From: Lactuca virosa
Lineage: Eukaryota > Streptophyta > Magnoliopsida > Asterales > Asteraceae
Length of the DNA: 64,000 bases
Assembly: GCA_928212115.1 (NCBI GenBank)
Contig: CAKMRJ010005745.1
Location: 102,578,769-102,642,768, forward strand
Reading direction: 5' to 3'
This document shows positions 34,030 through 47,019 of the stretch, piece after piece; within the stretch, counting starts at the first letter, position 1; each line of letters begins with the position of its first letter. The notes beneath the pieces are model-generated. The model did no database searches and was not told the origin of the DNA. It worked only from the letters and a program-made list of their open reading frames with translations. The position numbers and the translations under genes are program-made.

Positions 34030-35422
34030 TGTCAAGAACATTGTGAGGTATTCAAAGATACTAATGAATGATTGCTTGTAGATAGTAGAAAACATGACTG
34101 AGAAGAGTTATAGTGACATGAAATTTAGAGATGACTCTGAGTCATAGTGGACATTTGTTTTAAATAGTAGTATGGTAACATGAAAGGTTTCTTGTAGGAG
34201 ATGGTGGTAGACTCAATTATATGAGTCAAATTACTTTAGTGCAAGTGAAGCATCCAAGGAGCGTACGTGGACTAGAAAACTTCATATTTTGGCCTTGGAT
34301 CTTTTTGAGTAACAGATTGCTATTAGAAATGTTCTATGAAAGTGTAGTCACATTGACTAATGATCCCTAAGACCATAGAAGTAATTCGACTCAGTTACAA
34401 CATCTACATGTACCTGTAGATGTTGTAATTGAGATATAAGACACACCAAAAAATCCACTGCATAAAAAAAAAGGGTTGAGGATGGAGATCTAGTTGTGAA
34501 GTGGATATATTTCCAATGATTCATTCACAATAGTGATGACCAAAGGAAAACATGATATGCATGCTAAGAGTATGGCATGAAAAATGTTGACAAGTTTAGT
34601 TGTTAATGGGAAATTATTTATATTCAAAGAGTATGATACCATAGAACAATTAGTTTATTATTGTGTTTCATTTTACGTGTTACTTCCTGAATATTAATTT
34701 ATTCGAAATGCCACAGTCAGTCATACTTCTAAGAGTAGGTATTGAGTAAAGATTGTCATGAATCATTTGTAGATTGTCCATAGGGATTGGACATTGCATA
34801 GGGATTGCTACAATATTTATGAGTACTTGGAATATAAGGATTTTGAGTATTGGTTAAAACCATGCTTAGAGATTACTTCACGGATTCAAGCACAAGTAAT
34901 TCTAAGATGATAATATCTTTTATTCTTCAAATAGAGATATATAAGTCATAGTTTGCAAATCTATTGTGCATTGGTTTTTCTTCAGCACATCCGTAATTGG
35001 ATGTTATAAAATATAATTCCATGTATGGAATGATGAGTAAAAGGTATGATTATATAGTCAAAGTTTATTCGTTCCTTTTGCTTTAACAAGAAAAGCGATA
35101 TCTTTGGGCCCCTCGATGATTTGTTGCCAACATATGAAGTGCTTGGCCGAGCCCGAACTAAATTGATGTCTATAATTAGTAGTCTGAATTCAGTTGTTAT
35201 AAATCGGAAATTGAAAAACAAAATATTAGACAATGAGATTGATTTCTATCCATCTCTCATGTCCATACAATATCTTGTAAAATGAAGGAATAGCTTGTCA
35301 CTTATCTTAGGGCCAACGTTTGATTTTATCAGAGTTCACCAGTGGTTGTGGAAATCACTCTTTACTGGTTATTCAAAGTATATACTTTTAATTATAGTTG
35401 ATGACTTATGCAAGTGGGAGAC
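34030..35422 (+). pseudogene. Decayed copia RNase H and 3' region
   Basis: Plus-strand frames, broken by many stops and frameshifts, align with the RNase H of E5. Visible pieces are KNIVRYSK, SYSDMKF, SQWTFVLNS-like and SNYFSASEASKE, then KKRVEDGDLVVKW-like text at about 34480. From about 34980 the sequence resembles the E5 3' untranslated region read in reverse (38943-39805). It ends in AAGTGGGAGAC (35412-35422), a polypurine tract. This is the 3' third of an old copia element. Confidence 0.65.
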
Positions 35423-35837
35423 TATTGGATTAATGTGTCTAAGGTCTTAACTAAATTGGTATAATCTTAGTGAATAAAAGTAAAGTCTTTTTTGGGTTTC
35501 CCACATAACTAGAAATAGCTAGAATTGATATTAGGAGAGAGATAAAATGATTTGTTAATATATTGTATGATTAATAAATTAATTAGAAATAGTTAATAAT
35601 TAATTTTGAATTAATTAGAAATTGTTGTAGTTAATTAATTATTAATCAGAATTAATCTAGAATTAATTAAGGATTAATTAGAAATAATTAACGGTGCAAG
35701 GGTGAATTGTAATAATTCAATAGTTGAAAAAAATAAGCATTTCTAGAACCCTCCATGGTATGGACAATTTTAGAGGAGCTTCTAGGGTTTCTGGAAGCCT
35801 CCTGGTAGCAGATAAGAAAAAGATTTGAATTGGGAAT
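35423..35837 (+). repeat. Truncated copia 3' LTR
   Basis: It begins TATTGGATTAATG (from TGTTGGATTA) directly after a PPT and shares the AATTAATT-rich middle with E5 LTRs. It is cut off where the gypsy LTR at 35838 begins. Confidence 0.65.
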
Positions 35838-35910
35838 TGTAACACCAAACCAAATCAGGTATTTCCATTCTTTACTAAAAGTATTTATTTGTTGAAAAAA
35901 TGGTCCTTAC

Positions 35911-36142
35911 TATAAGTGTTATGGAAGATTTTAGATACTTCATATTAAACAAAGATTGCCTTTAAATAGGCAAAGTAGCTATCTAGAATTTACACAGTGG
36001 ATGTGATGATCCAAAACAAACTTGCTAAAGATAAGCTAATAAACAGGAAACAAAAACTAACTACATTGACTAAGCTATCTATTGGAATATACAACAACGT
36101 GAATATTTAGAATATTCAAGATATTCTAATTATTCCTTAATA
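35911..36142 (-). repeat. E4 3' LTR (232 bp)
   Basis: Plus strand TATAAGTG...CCTTAATA. The boundaries are fixed by the match to 51285-51516 and by TSD CTTAC. They are not TG/CA. The pol stop codon (36130) lies 13 bases inside it. Confidence 0.88.
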
Positions 36143-37662
36143 TACCCGCTCAAGATGGACAGTCTCTTGATGAGGCCAATCTTGGATAATAGATTAGTGA
36201 AGCGAGCCACAGCAAGAGGTTTAGTCAGAGCATCTGCAAGTTGATCATCACCTGAAATGTGTTGAACCCAAAGCTTTCCCAACTGTACTTGCTCACGCAC
36301 AAAGTGAAAGGCAAGAGCTAAGTGTTTAATACAAGAGTGGAAGACCGGGTTTTTAGAGTAGTGAGTTGCACTCAAGTTGCCACAGTAGATTCTTGGTGTA
36401 GAGGGAAACTTAATGCGAAGCTTAGAGAGGAGAGATTGTAGCCACATCAACTCAGCAGTAGTGGAAGCCACTGCTCGGAATTCTGCTTCGGTAGAAGAGC
36501 GAGCAACACCTTTTTGTTTCTTCGAGCTCCACGACAAAGGATTCCGACCTAAGTACACAATATAACCAGATATGGAGACAAAATTGTCATGATCACCTGC
36601 CCAATCCGCATCAGTGTAGGTGTGGACAGTCATAGGAGAATCACGATGAAGAATGACACCATGATCAATAGTACCATTAAGGTAACGAAGAAGGCGTCGA
36701 AGAACTGCCCAATGTAAATCACTAGGCTTGTGCATAAATTGAGCTAACCGACTTACAGCAAAGGCAATGTCCATGCGAGTGAGAGCTAGGTATTGTAAAC
36801 TACCGACCAAAGCACGGTATTCAGTGGGATTTGACAAAGGCGACCCAACATCTAGAGTGAGTGGTGGATGAGAAACCATTAGCGTTGAAACGACCTTAGC
36901 ATTAGACATATTTGCACGAGTCAGGAGGTCACCAATATACCTCTTTTGACTGAGATATAAACTTTTAGCATGAGAGAGAACTTCTACTCCAAGAAAGTAA
37001 GACAAAGGACCCAAGTCTTTCAAGGAGAATCTGGACGCTAAATAAGTTATGAAGTCCTGCAAGGCATTTGGTGAAGGGCCGGTAATAATGGTATCGTTAA
37101 CGTAAACAAGCAAATAAAATGATATACCATGTTAATGATACATAAATAATGAGGAGTTGGCTATTGAGTTTGTAAACCCAAATGATAAGTTATATGTACG
37201 CAACTCATTATACCACACCCGCGGTGCTTGTTTAAGACCGTAGATTGCTTTGTGAAGCTTGAAAACATGTGTCGGATGATCCTTATCAAGAAAGCCAGGA
37301 GGTTGAGACATTTAAACCTCTTCCTTAAGAGCGCCTTGAAGAAAAGCATTATTTATGTCAAATTGTATGATGGGCCATCCATGAGTAACAGCTAGAGTAA
37401 GTATCAACCAGACTGTTGTAGGCTTGATAACTGGGCTAAAAGTTTCTGAAAAATCAATACCCGACCTTTGATGAAAACCCTTGGCCACAAGTCTGGATTT
37501 GTAACGTTCGATTGCACCTGCAAAGTTGTACTTAATTCGATAGACCCATTTGTTACCAATCAGATTTTGAGAAGGATGTCGTGGAACAAGATCCCAAGTC
37601 CGATGTCGGGTGAGAGCAGTGAACTCATCAGTCATGGAAGCCCGCCATTGTGGATCTTTCAA
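36130..37662 (-). pseudogene. E4 RT and RNase H
   Basis: 37662-37312 is the RT N-terminal part (KWVYRIKYN, RLVAKGFHQ, FDINNAFLQG) ending at TAA. The stretch to 37114 continues with the MSQPPGFLDK region, shifted and stopped. 37113-36130 holds the rest of RT and RNase H (ADWAGDHDN, SSTEAEFRAVAS, LADALTKPLA). The RT catalytic motif reads YVND instead of YVDD; the changed codon is AAC at 37096-37098. This would abolish polymerase activity even without the stops. Confidence 0.88.
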
Positions 37663-38088
37663 GGCCTGGGTAATGTTTGTAGGCTCATTTGGAGTATTAC
37701 TAATAGTGGTGAGATGAACATATTTTTTTGTTAGGTTTCACAATATTATTTAGTGACCCGGTGACCATTTTCCGTGAGGGGCATGGGAGGGAGTTTGTTT
37801 GAGATGGAGCAGGTGAAGTGTTTGTTGTCACGGTGGCGGGTAAAGTAGACTCATGGGGCTGCACATGGGTTGTTACAGTAGGCATAATAGGGAAATTTAG
37901 CACAATCTATTCATCAATAGAGGATGTTTGTGATGAAGGGAAGTTCCTGCACCAATCAGAAAAGGGAAAAAATGTTTTCTACAAATTTCACATGTCTTGA
38001 GGTATAAATACGGTTAGTAGGAGGATGTAAACAATAGTATGCACTTTGAATCGAGGAGTACCCAATGAAAACACATGGGAGAGACCAA
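37663..38088 (-). pseudogene. E4 integrase-RT linker, decayed
   Basis: Minus-strand fragments with Pro/Thr/Ser-rich text (37903-37700) fit the variable linker between copia integrase and RT. Towards 38088 the sequence reads like the integrase C-terminal VFIGYSS segment. No single frame is open. E5 interrupts at GGATC. Confidence 0.55.
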
Positions 38089-38093
38089 GGATC

Positions 38094-38942
38094 TGATGGG
38101 TTTTAGGTAAAACAAATAAACTAGAAAAAAACAATTCCTAAGTTCACATGCAACCTACTTTGGATCTATATTTTAACTATTGAACATATAACTTTGAATT
38201 GCAAACAAGAACCCTAGAGGAGAGAGGCTAATTTCGAAATTAACAAAATAGAGTTTTAGAATTACATACCTTTCAATTGTTATAGCAAACAATTGTTAAT
38301 CCTCTTGAACTTGATCTTCTTGGAAGCCTAGCACCACAAATGTAATGCCTCTAATGGAATCACACCCAAGAACTAGCAAGAAGGAAACTTGAAGGAGAGA
38401 GGGTAGGGTATGCAAAAATCGGCCTAGGGTTTCTTCCAAGGTAGGAGTGGCCGATTTTAGGAGCTGGGAGGCTCCTTATATAGTTGAGGGATCTAGGGTT
38501 TAGGGAAAACCCTAATACTCCTTTGCTTGGGGCCTAAGCTAATCCAAAGGCCTTATCCAAAGCCCCTTGGACGAAATCCTTAGGGTTTCCCCTATAGATT
38601 TCGTCCACCTCCTTCCAAGGAGGTTCTGGAGCCTTCCACTCAACTATTAGATAATTGCAAACTAGTCCCTGCAATTTATAATTAATACTTTTAACCCCAA
38701 AATTAATTCTGATTAATTTCTGGCTAACTATTAATTAAACATAATGATTTCTAATTAATATATTAATCTTTTAACATATTAATAAATCATTTATATTAAT
38801 TTATTAATCTTATAAATTAATATCTCTCCTTTCATAATTTCCTTGTCCAGTTGCTAGGTTGAGGGCAACCCAAAAGGACTGTGCTGCTATCAATTCAAGT
38901 ACATACCAATTATAGTTATGGGCTTAGACACCTAATCCAACA
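38094..38942 (-). repeat. E5 3' LTR (849 bp)
   Basis: Plus strand TGATGGG...CCAACA. It includes a minus-strand TATATAAG box (38475-38482). It matches 45204-46051 almost perfectly. Confidence 0.93.
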
Positions 38943-39805
38943 GTCTCCCGCTTGGATAAGTCTGTAACTATAATTGCTAGTATGACTTCTAAATTTAACC
39001 AGCAAATTGTAGCTTCCAAAAGCTGCTGCTGAACTCTGACCCAGTCAGTTATGTGTCCTTAGATAAGTGATCATATAATCCTTCGTTCTGCAAGATATCC
39101 CCAGACATAAGACATGGAATGTAATCAATCTCTTTGTCCAGAATCTATGTTTCCCGATTTCTGATTTGTGATGATGTAGGAATTCTAATTGAACACATCA
39201 ATTTAGTCCTGGCTGGGCCCAGCACATAAGTCAACACCAAATCATCGAGGGGCCCACATATATCGCTTTTCCGGTTAGGGCAAAAGGAACGAATAAACGT
39301 TGACTCATATGCTTGTATCTTTTACTCATCAAATTATACATGACAATACGTTTTATAACACCAAGTTACTGATGCGTTTTCGTATCACCAATGTATAACC
39401 GACTTTGTAAATTACAACTTATATATCTTCGTTTCAAGATTATAAGATATTATCGTCTCAGTATTACTCGTGATGAATTCCATGAAGTGATACTCTGAGC
39501 GAGGGTTTATCTAATACTTAAATCTCAATTTCTGAGTACTCATGAACATTGCAGCAATTCTATTACAATGTCTATCCTCAGACAATCTGCAATCCAATTC
39601 ATGACAGTCTTAATTCACTACTTACTTCCAAAAGTACAAGCGACTGTGGAGTTTGAATAATCTTATTATTCGGGAAGTAAAACATGCAAAAATGAAACAC
39701 AATAAACAATTGACAAAAGGCAGCAAACAAACTCATAAATAATACTTTATTATTTAATCACCAAAATTCAATTACATTTACTTTGTTACAAGTTTCAGAA
39801 CTAAT
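38943..39805 (-). other. E5 3' untranslated region with PPT
   Basis: About 0.86 kb without a frame lies between the RNase H stop and the 3' LTR. The minus strand reads CCAAGCGGGAGAC next to the LTR, a polypurine tract. The same region type is seen decayed at 34980-35422. Confidence 0.7.
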
Positions 39806-42800
39806 CTAACTACTAAAACTAATATCATCTTTCAGTCCTATGCTCCGAGCATGCTGAATATGCTTAACCCTACTCAGACCCTTTGTGAGGGGGTCTGCTG
39901 GGTTATCTTCAGATGACACCCTCTTTACTACAAGATGGCCTTCTTCTACTCTATGTCTGATAAAATGGTACTTTCTGTCGATATGTCTGGTTTTACTATG
40001 ATCTCTCGGTTCCTTTGTTAAGGCAACCGCTCCCTCATTATCGCAGAACAGTTCCATAGGCTCCTGGATGGTTGGAACAACTCCGAGATCTCCGATGAAG
40101 TTCCTTAACCAAGCTGCTTCTTTCGACGCTTCACTTGCTACTATGTACTCTGATTCACAAGTAGAATCAGCCACTGTATCTTGCTTGGAACTTTTCCAAG
40201 TAACCGCTCCTCCATTCAGTAAAAATACCCAGCCAGATTGAGAACGGAAGTTATCTCTATCCGTTTGAAAACTGGCATCACTGTAACCATCTACTCTCAA
40301 AGTATCATTGCCACCAAGCACAAGGACCCAGTCCTTTGTCCTTCGTAAATACTTGATTATATTCTTAACCGCTATCCAATGAGCTCTACCCGGGTTTCCC
40401 TGATAGCGACTCACCATGCTCAAAGCAAATGTCACATCAGGGCGAGTACATGTCATAGCGTACATGATCGATCCGACAGCGGAAGCATAAGGTACACGAC
40501 TCATGTCTGCTATTTCCTCATCTGTACTTGGGCATTGAGTCTTACTTAATTTGGTATTGCTTTTGGATAGGTAGCTCTCCCTTCTTGGAATTTTCCATAC
40601 TAAACCTCTTTAGTACCTTATCCAAGTATGTGCTCTGACTAAGTCCAATTAGTCTCTTCTTTCTATCTCTCAATATTCTAATCCCAAGAATATAGGCAGC
40701 TTCTCCAAGGTCTTTCATGGCAAAACACTTTCCAAGCCAAGACTTAACATCTTTCAAGGTTGGAACGTCGTTACCAATGAGTAATATGTCATCGACATAT
40801 AACACCAAAAAAGTTACTAGACTCCCACTAGCCTTGATATACACACAAAACTCATTTTCACTTCTAGAGAAACCAAACTCTTTAACTTTCTCATGGAAGC
40901 AAAGATTCCAGCTGCGAGATACTTGTTTCAATCCATAAATGGATTTCTCAAGCTTGCACACTCTATTGGGAAACTTTGCATCAACAAAACCCTCTGGCTG
41001 ATTCATGTAAACATCCTCAGCCAACTTCCCGTTAAGGAAAGCAGTCTTGACATCCATCTGCCAGATTTCATAGTCATGAAAGGCAGCTATGGCGAGCAAT
41101 ATCCTAATATATTTAATCTTAGCTACTGGCGAGAAGGTCTCATCATAGTCAACCCCTGGGGCCTTGAGTGAAACCTTTTGCAACCAGTCGAGCCTTGAAT
41201 GTGTGCACATTTCCATCCATGTCTGTCTTCTTCTTGAAGATCCATTTGCACCCAACTGTCTTACGACCTGGTGCACTATCAACCAAATTCCAAACTTGGT
41301 TGTCATACATGGACTTAATCTCGCTGTCCATTGCCTCTTTCCACTTGGAAGCCTCTGGGCCTGCCATTGCTTCCTTATAAGTGACTGGTTCATCTAAATT
41401 TACCAGTGTCCTATCACTGATGAATGTGTCACCGTCTGAAGTAATATGAAAACCATACAACTCAGGTGGCACACTCACCCTAGTGGATCTTCGAAGAGGT
41501 AATGAGTTATCAACTGGTTCAACAGGAATTGTTTCCTCTGGTTGAGTGCTAGTGTCATCTAAGGTTCCTTCATTGGCTAACTCTTGAATTTCTTCAAGGT
41601 CAATGGTGCTCCCACTGTCCTCTTTGAATATGAGCTCTCTTTCTAGAAAGACTCCTCTTCGTGCTACAAAGACCACGTTTTCACTAGGTCTGTAGAACAA
41701 ATATCCAAAAGACTGTTTTGGGTAACCAATGAAAACACATTTCTCACTTCTAGCTGCTAGCTTGTCGTGAGTCTCCCGTCTTATGAAAGCTTCACAACCC
41801 CAGACTTTAATATGTGCTAACGAGGGAACTTTCCCCGTCCACATTTCGTGAGGTGTTTTGGCAACCTTCTTTGTAGGGACAAGATTGAGGATGTGGGCGG
41901 CTGTCTCTAAGGCATACCCCCAGAAGTGAATAGGAAGCGAAGCACGACTCATCATAGAACGAACCATGTCTAACAAGGTTCGATTACGCCTCTCAGCTAC
42001 ACCATTTAACTGTGGTGTCCTAGGAGGAGTTAATTGTGAGACTATCCCACATTCTTTCAGATAGTCGTTGAACTCGATACTAAGATACTCCCCGCCTCTA
42101 TCGGATCTAAGTACCTTTATCTTCCTGCCCAATTGATTTTCGACCTCATGCTTAAACTCTTTGAACTTTTCAAAGGTTTCTGACTTATGTTTGATTAAGT
42201 AGATATAGCCATATCTGCTATAATCATCAGTGAAAGTCACATAGAATCGATTAACATCCCTTGTAGTTGATCTGAAGGGCCCACACACATCTGTGTGTAT
42301 GAGATCCAACAGACCTTCACCTCTTTCACAAGACCCTGTGAATGGTGATTTTGTCATCTTTCCCAAAAGACAAGATTCACACATATCATCTGATTTTAGG
42401 TCAAATGATTCCAACACTCCATCCTTTTGGAGTTGGGCTATGTGTTTCTTGTTAATGTGTCCAAGACGACAATGCCACAAGCATGCCTTGTCTACACTAT
42501 TAGACGAGTCAATATTAAATACACTATTTCCTAAGCTATCAACACAAGTCACTGTTTCATACACATCATCACAAGGCAAAGCTTCAAATACAAAAACACC
42601 ATTCTTATAAACAGAAATTGAACCATTCAAATCATTAAAAGAATATTTAAAACCTTGTCTGAATAATGCATGAAATGAAATAATGTTTCTCTTCATCTCA
42701 GACGAATAGCAACAATTTAATAAATCTAATCTAACATCATTACTAAGCAAAAGTTGATAAACTCCGATCTTGGTCACTGGTGAAGACTTCTTGTTTCTCA

Positions 42801-43801
42801 TGATCAAGTTTATCCTTCCTCGCTCTATCTCCTCACTTTCTTTTAGCCCCTGTAAATCAGAACAGATGTGAAAACCACATCTTGTATCAAGGACCCATGA
42901 ACGAGAAGATAATGAGTTATTAGAAGAAATAGTGTAAATACCTGCTGAAGATGGCTTCGCTTTGCCATCTTTGATGTCCTGCAGATATTTTGGGCAGCTT
43001 CTCTTCCAGTGCCCTTTGTCATTGCAATAAAAGCAATCTACATCTTTTGGATCAGAAACATGGGGAATGGTAGCACTGGGCTTAGCCTTTGGGCCATTAC
43101 TAGATGACCCGGGCTTGAGCCTTGTTCTTCCAGTTTTGCTTAGGAGGACCTTTCCTCTTTTTCCTCTTTCCCTGTCCAATAGCCAAGACAGGGGCACTTG
43201 CAGGAGTGGAGGCTATACTTTTACCCTTCATCCCTGCTTCAGCTGTCTGCAACACGTTATGCAATTGGGCCAGTGTCTGCTCAGTGTTGTTCAAATGGTA
43301 AGTTAGAATAAACTGACCATAACAATCAGGTAATGAGTTCAAGACCATGTCAATGGCCAATTCCTCATCAAAGTGAATGTTGAGCTTGACCAAACGCTCT
43401 TTGTAGCGTTGCATTCTTTTCACATGAGACACAACCAACTCCCCTTCTTTCATCTTGCAAGCCATGAGTGACTTGACTACTTCAAACTTTTCTTGACGAG
43501 CTCGCTTATGGTACTTCTCCATAAGGTCCTTGTTCATCTCAAAGGGCCAGTAGTCCTCATAGTACCTCTGCAGTTCTGGGGACATGGTTGCGACCATGAT
43601 GCATGCCACTTTGGTAGCATCATCATAATGTTTCTTGTAGGCAGCATATTCTTCAGGAGTAGCTTTAGACTCATCAAGCTCTTTGAGCTCCTTTTCAAGG
43701 ACATATTCTTTGTCCTCAAATCGAAGTGCGATCTTGATGTTACGCATCCAATCGTTATAGTTAGAGCCATCCATAACGACTTTGGAGCAAATGTTGAGCA
43801 A
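39806..43801 (-). pseudogene. E5 gag-pol polyprotein in four frames
   Basis: Gag (43801-43100) has the copia gag core and a Lys-rich end. 43197-41149 holds the zinc knuckle CFYCNDKGHWKRSC, the protease, the integrase and the start of RT. Its integrase shows H/C residues ending CESCLLGKM, TDVCGPF, TDDYSRYGY and LNGVAERRNRT. 41393-40542 is RT with intact YVDD (LVLYVDDILLIGND). 40504-39806 is RNase H (SDASFQTDRDN, TCESEYIVASEA). Frame changes fall near 43150, 41160 and the T run 40561-40564 (A run on the coding strand). The protease motif reads DTR where DTG or DSG is required (codon AGA at 42880-42882). The first-listed starts of the later pieces are artefacts of the breaks. Confidence 0.92.
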
Positions 43802-45189
43802 AGAGAAGTTGTGGTTGGAGGATGATGAAGCAGAAGTTTTTTCCAGGAGTAGACATCTGAAAGGAAAGAAAGTTTTAGTTAGATTTCAAGATACCTCAAT
43901 ATAATAACCCAAAGATATAATATTAAGGTTAGGATCCAACTATGAAGATTCACAACTTAGAAATGGGATGCCGAGATCCAAGTGTAAATTTCATAAAGGT
44001 AGGTGAATGACGATTCACCAATTCCACCATTAGACGAAATAAACGAAGTGAAATTCCTAATTCTTTTGAGATACATTGAAACTATTCAATTGCATGTTTT
44101 AATCTCAGATTATGCTCTTCTATTTGTGACTGGGATGCCGAGGATCACAAACAAGATGTGAATAGCCATGCAAATGTGCTTGGTAACCTCATTGTCTTTA
44201 TCATTAACTATTGATGTGCTGGTAAACCACACACGCTCCATCAAAATGACAATTATGAGATACCCATTACTACTCTTTATTAATGCCTTTTAGTGTGCTG
44301 GTTAACCACACACGCTTCACTAACGACCAATAAAGCATAATGTGCAATTTCATGGATTAGCATACTTTTCACATTTTTCCTAAAGTAACTACAGTTGGGA
44401 TTTTGTAAAATAATGTTCTAGTACTTTCTTTAATAACATTATACTTTTAATGAGATGTAGTTGTCCTATCAAACCCGTTCTGCTAACGACCCTCCACTAA
44501 TCAAGGAAGCGGTGGGTGAGAGTGGACACCCATTCAACTACCATTTTATAGGCAGTTTCCTTATACCCCCCTTATAGACTAGCTTCGTGAATGAGACATA
44601 CTAGCGATTTGACTTACCATATTCTTATACATATATAATATTAAACTTTTAATTATAATACATATATAAGGTGTGTTTTAAACTTTTTAAAACTTTGAGG
44701 TTTATATAAATTTCGAAAAATTAAACTATTAATTTAAATTTAAAATAAACCAAAGAACTAGATTTAATAATTATCTATTAATTAACTTTTAATTAATTTA
44801 TTAAATTTTGTAAGGATTATCTAATCAAATTAAACAATTAATTTAATCCTAATCCTTATCCCTCTAGATTTCGAAAATTAGGGTAAAAGATAATTTCCTT
44901 ATTTTTCTCAATTATCTAATTAGGCAATAATTATCCAATCAAGTAATAATTATCCCAAATAAGATAAAACCCTAAAATAACAAGCAAATTTCGAAATTCA
45001 AGGGAGGAGGCTAGGGTTTTCCAAAACCCTAACCCTAATTTCGATTAGGGTTCATGGAGGCTAGGGTTTTTCGAAAAACCCTTTGAACCAAAAACCCTAA
45101 AAACGGAAATTTTGGCCTTTAGGGTTTAATGGCTATAAACCCTAATTTGCAATTAAACTATTATAGCAATTCAATTTAAAACAAACAAT
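43802..45189 (-). other. E5 leader between PBS and gag
   Basis: No coding frame. It holds two similar segments around 44214 and 44292 that share TGCTGG(T)TAAACCACACACGCT-like text, plus CCCTAA-rich sequence at about 44960-45150. Confidence 0.6.
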
Positions 45190-45202
45190 GGCTCTGATAC
45201 CA
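45190..45202 (-). other. E5 primer-binding site (tRNA-iMet)
   Basis: The minus strand reads TGGTATCAGAGCC, one base from the 5' LTR. Confidence 0.9.
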
Positions 45203-45203
45203 C

Positions 45204-46051
45204 TGATGAGTTTTAGGTAAAACAAATAAACTAGAAAAAACAATTCCTAAGTTCACATGCAACCTACTTTGGATCTATGTTTTAACTATTGAACATATAA
45301 CTTTGAATTGCAAACAAGAACCCTAGAGGAGAGAGGCTAATTTCGAAATTAACAAAATAGGGTTTTAGAATTACATACCTTTCAGTTGTTATAGCAAACA
45401 ATTGTTAATCCTCTTGAACTTGATCTTCTTGGAAGCCTAGCACCACAAATGTAATGCCTCTAATGGAATCACACCCAAGAACTAGCAAGAAGGAAACTTG
45501 AAGGAGAGAGGGTAGGGTATGCAAAAATCGGCCTAGGGTTTCTTCCAAGGTAGGAGTGGCCGATTTTAGGAGCTGGGAGGCTCCTTATATAGTTGAGGGA
45601 TCTAGGGTTTAGGGAAAACCCTAATACTCCTTTGCTTGGGGCCTAAGCTAATCCAAAGGCCTTATCCAAAGCCCCTTGGACGAAATCCTTAGGGTTTCCC
45701 CTATAGATTTCGTCCACCTCCTTCCAAGGAGGTTCTGGAGCCTTCCACTCAACTATTAGATAATTGCAAACTAGTCCCTGCAATTTATAATTAATACTTT
45801 TAACCCCAAAATTAATTCTGATTAATTTCTGGCTAACTATTAATTAAACATAATGATTTCTAATTAATATATTAATCTTTTAACATATTAATAAATCATT
45901 TATATTAATTTATTAATCTTATAAATTAATATCTCTCCTTTCATAATTTCCTTGTCCAGTTGCTAGGTTGAGGGCAACCCAAAAGGACTGTGTTGCTATC
46001 AATTCAAGTACATACCAATTATAGTTATGGGCTTAGACACCTAATCCAACA
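45204..46051 (-). repeat. E5 5' LTR (848 bp)
   Basis: Plus strand TGATGAG...CCAACA, with a minus-strand TATATAAG at 45584-45591 that would start the genomic RNA. It is followed by TSD GGATC. Confidence 0.93.
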
Positions 46052-46119
46052 GGATCTAGCTTGTGGGATGAATATGGCTTTAACCACGGATAACAGAGGC
46101 AACGAAAACTTCTTAATTT

Positions 46120-46973
46120 TTAATAATTTGGAGCAGTACCAAAAAGTTTGAAATATGGTGAAATATTGTTGAGAGTTGGAGTGGGAAGCTGGTTAATAAG
46201 ATATGTGGCAGTGGCTAGAGCATGAGGCCAATATGCCAGGGGTATGTGGGCATGCGTCAGTAAAGACAATCCAGTTTCAACAATGTGACGATGACGTTGT
46301 TCCACATAACCATTGTGTTGTGGAGTATGTGGAGGAGAAGTTAGATGAGATATTCCATTTAATGTCAAGTATGGAGTCAATTTTTCATACTCACCACCAT
46401 TATCTGAGAGATTTGATGATTTTACAATCAAAGTATTTTTCAATAAGAGCCCTAAATCGGATGAAAACATCAAATGTGTTAGATTTCTTTTTCAATGGAT
46501 AAAACCACACATATTTTGTAAAGTGGTCGACAAAGATGACATAGTATTTGAATTTATCAAGAGATAGTATAGGCGAAGTCCAAACATCTGAATAAATGAG
46601 TTCCAAGGGAGCATTTGAGGCTAAAGATGAACAAGAGAAAGGTAATTTGTGACTTTTATTCAAATTGAAAGAATTACAATAAGACATCAAAAAATCAGAA
46701 ATTGCTAGATTAAAACTAGAATTTAGACCTAAGAACAGATAATGAAGGGTGACCAAGACGATGGTGCCAATCATGTTTGGGTAGTTTGAGAGACATAAGG
46801 ACTTGGGGTGAACTTGGACTCCATTCATAAACACCGACTCTAGTTGGACCTTGTATGAGTGTTGTGCCCTTCAAAAGCTCCTTGACACGAAAAAGAGAGG
46901 GTAAGAACTCAATACTACTGTTATTCGCACGAAAAAAATTGAGATACAAATATAGATGGGACATGCAAGACAT
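46120..46973 (-). pseudogene. E4 integrase fragments
   Basis: 46973-46716 has the gag-pre-integrase HHRLGHPS motif. 46834-46400 has YSDVWTSP and FVDHFTKYVWFYPLKKK. 46473-46120 has LSDNGGEYEKL and HTPQHNGYVEQRHRHIVET. The three are in different frames. Together they form the copia integrase catalytic core with D, D and E residues still readable. The solo LTR at 47020 separates it from gag. Confidence 0.85.
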
Positions 46974-47019
46974 TCAAAAAGTGAAATTTTGTAGAAAGAG
47001 TAGCGAGAGAGAAATAACC

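Larger units (their letters stand above)
38094..46051 (-). mobile_element. E5: copia element nested in E4
   Basis: E5 is on the minus strand: 5' LTR 45204-46051, PBS 45190-45202, gag-pol 43801-39806, PPT at 38943 and 3' LTR 38094-38942. Flanks are GGATC at 38089-38093 and 46052-46056. The two LTRs differ at about six sites by eye, so the insertion is young. The gag-pol is nonetheless broken by three one-base frame changes, and the protease active site is altered. The zinc knuckle and integrase style fit a Tnt1/Tork-like copia; the subgroup is tentative. Confidence 0.93.
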
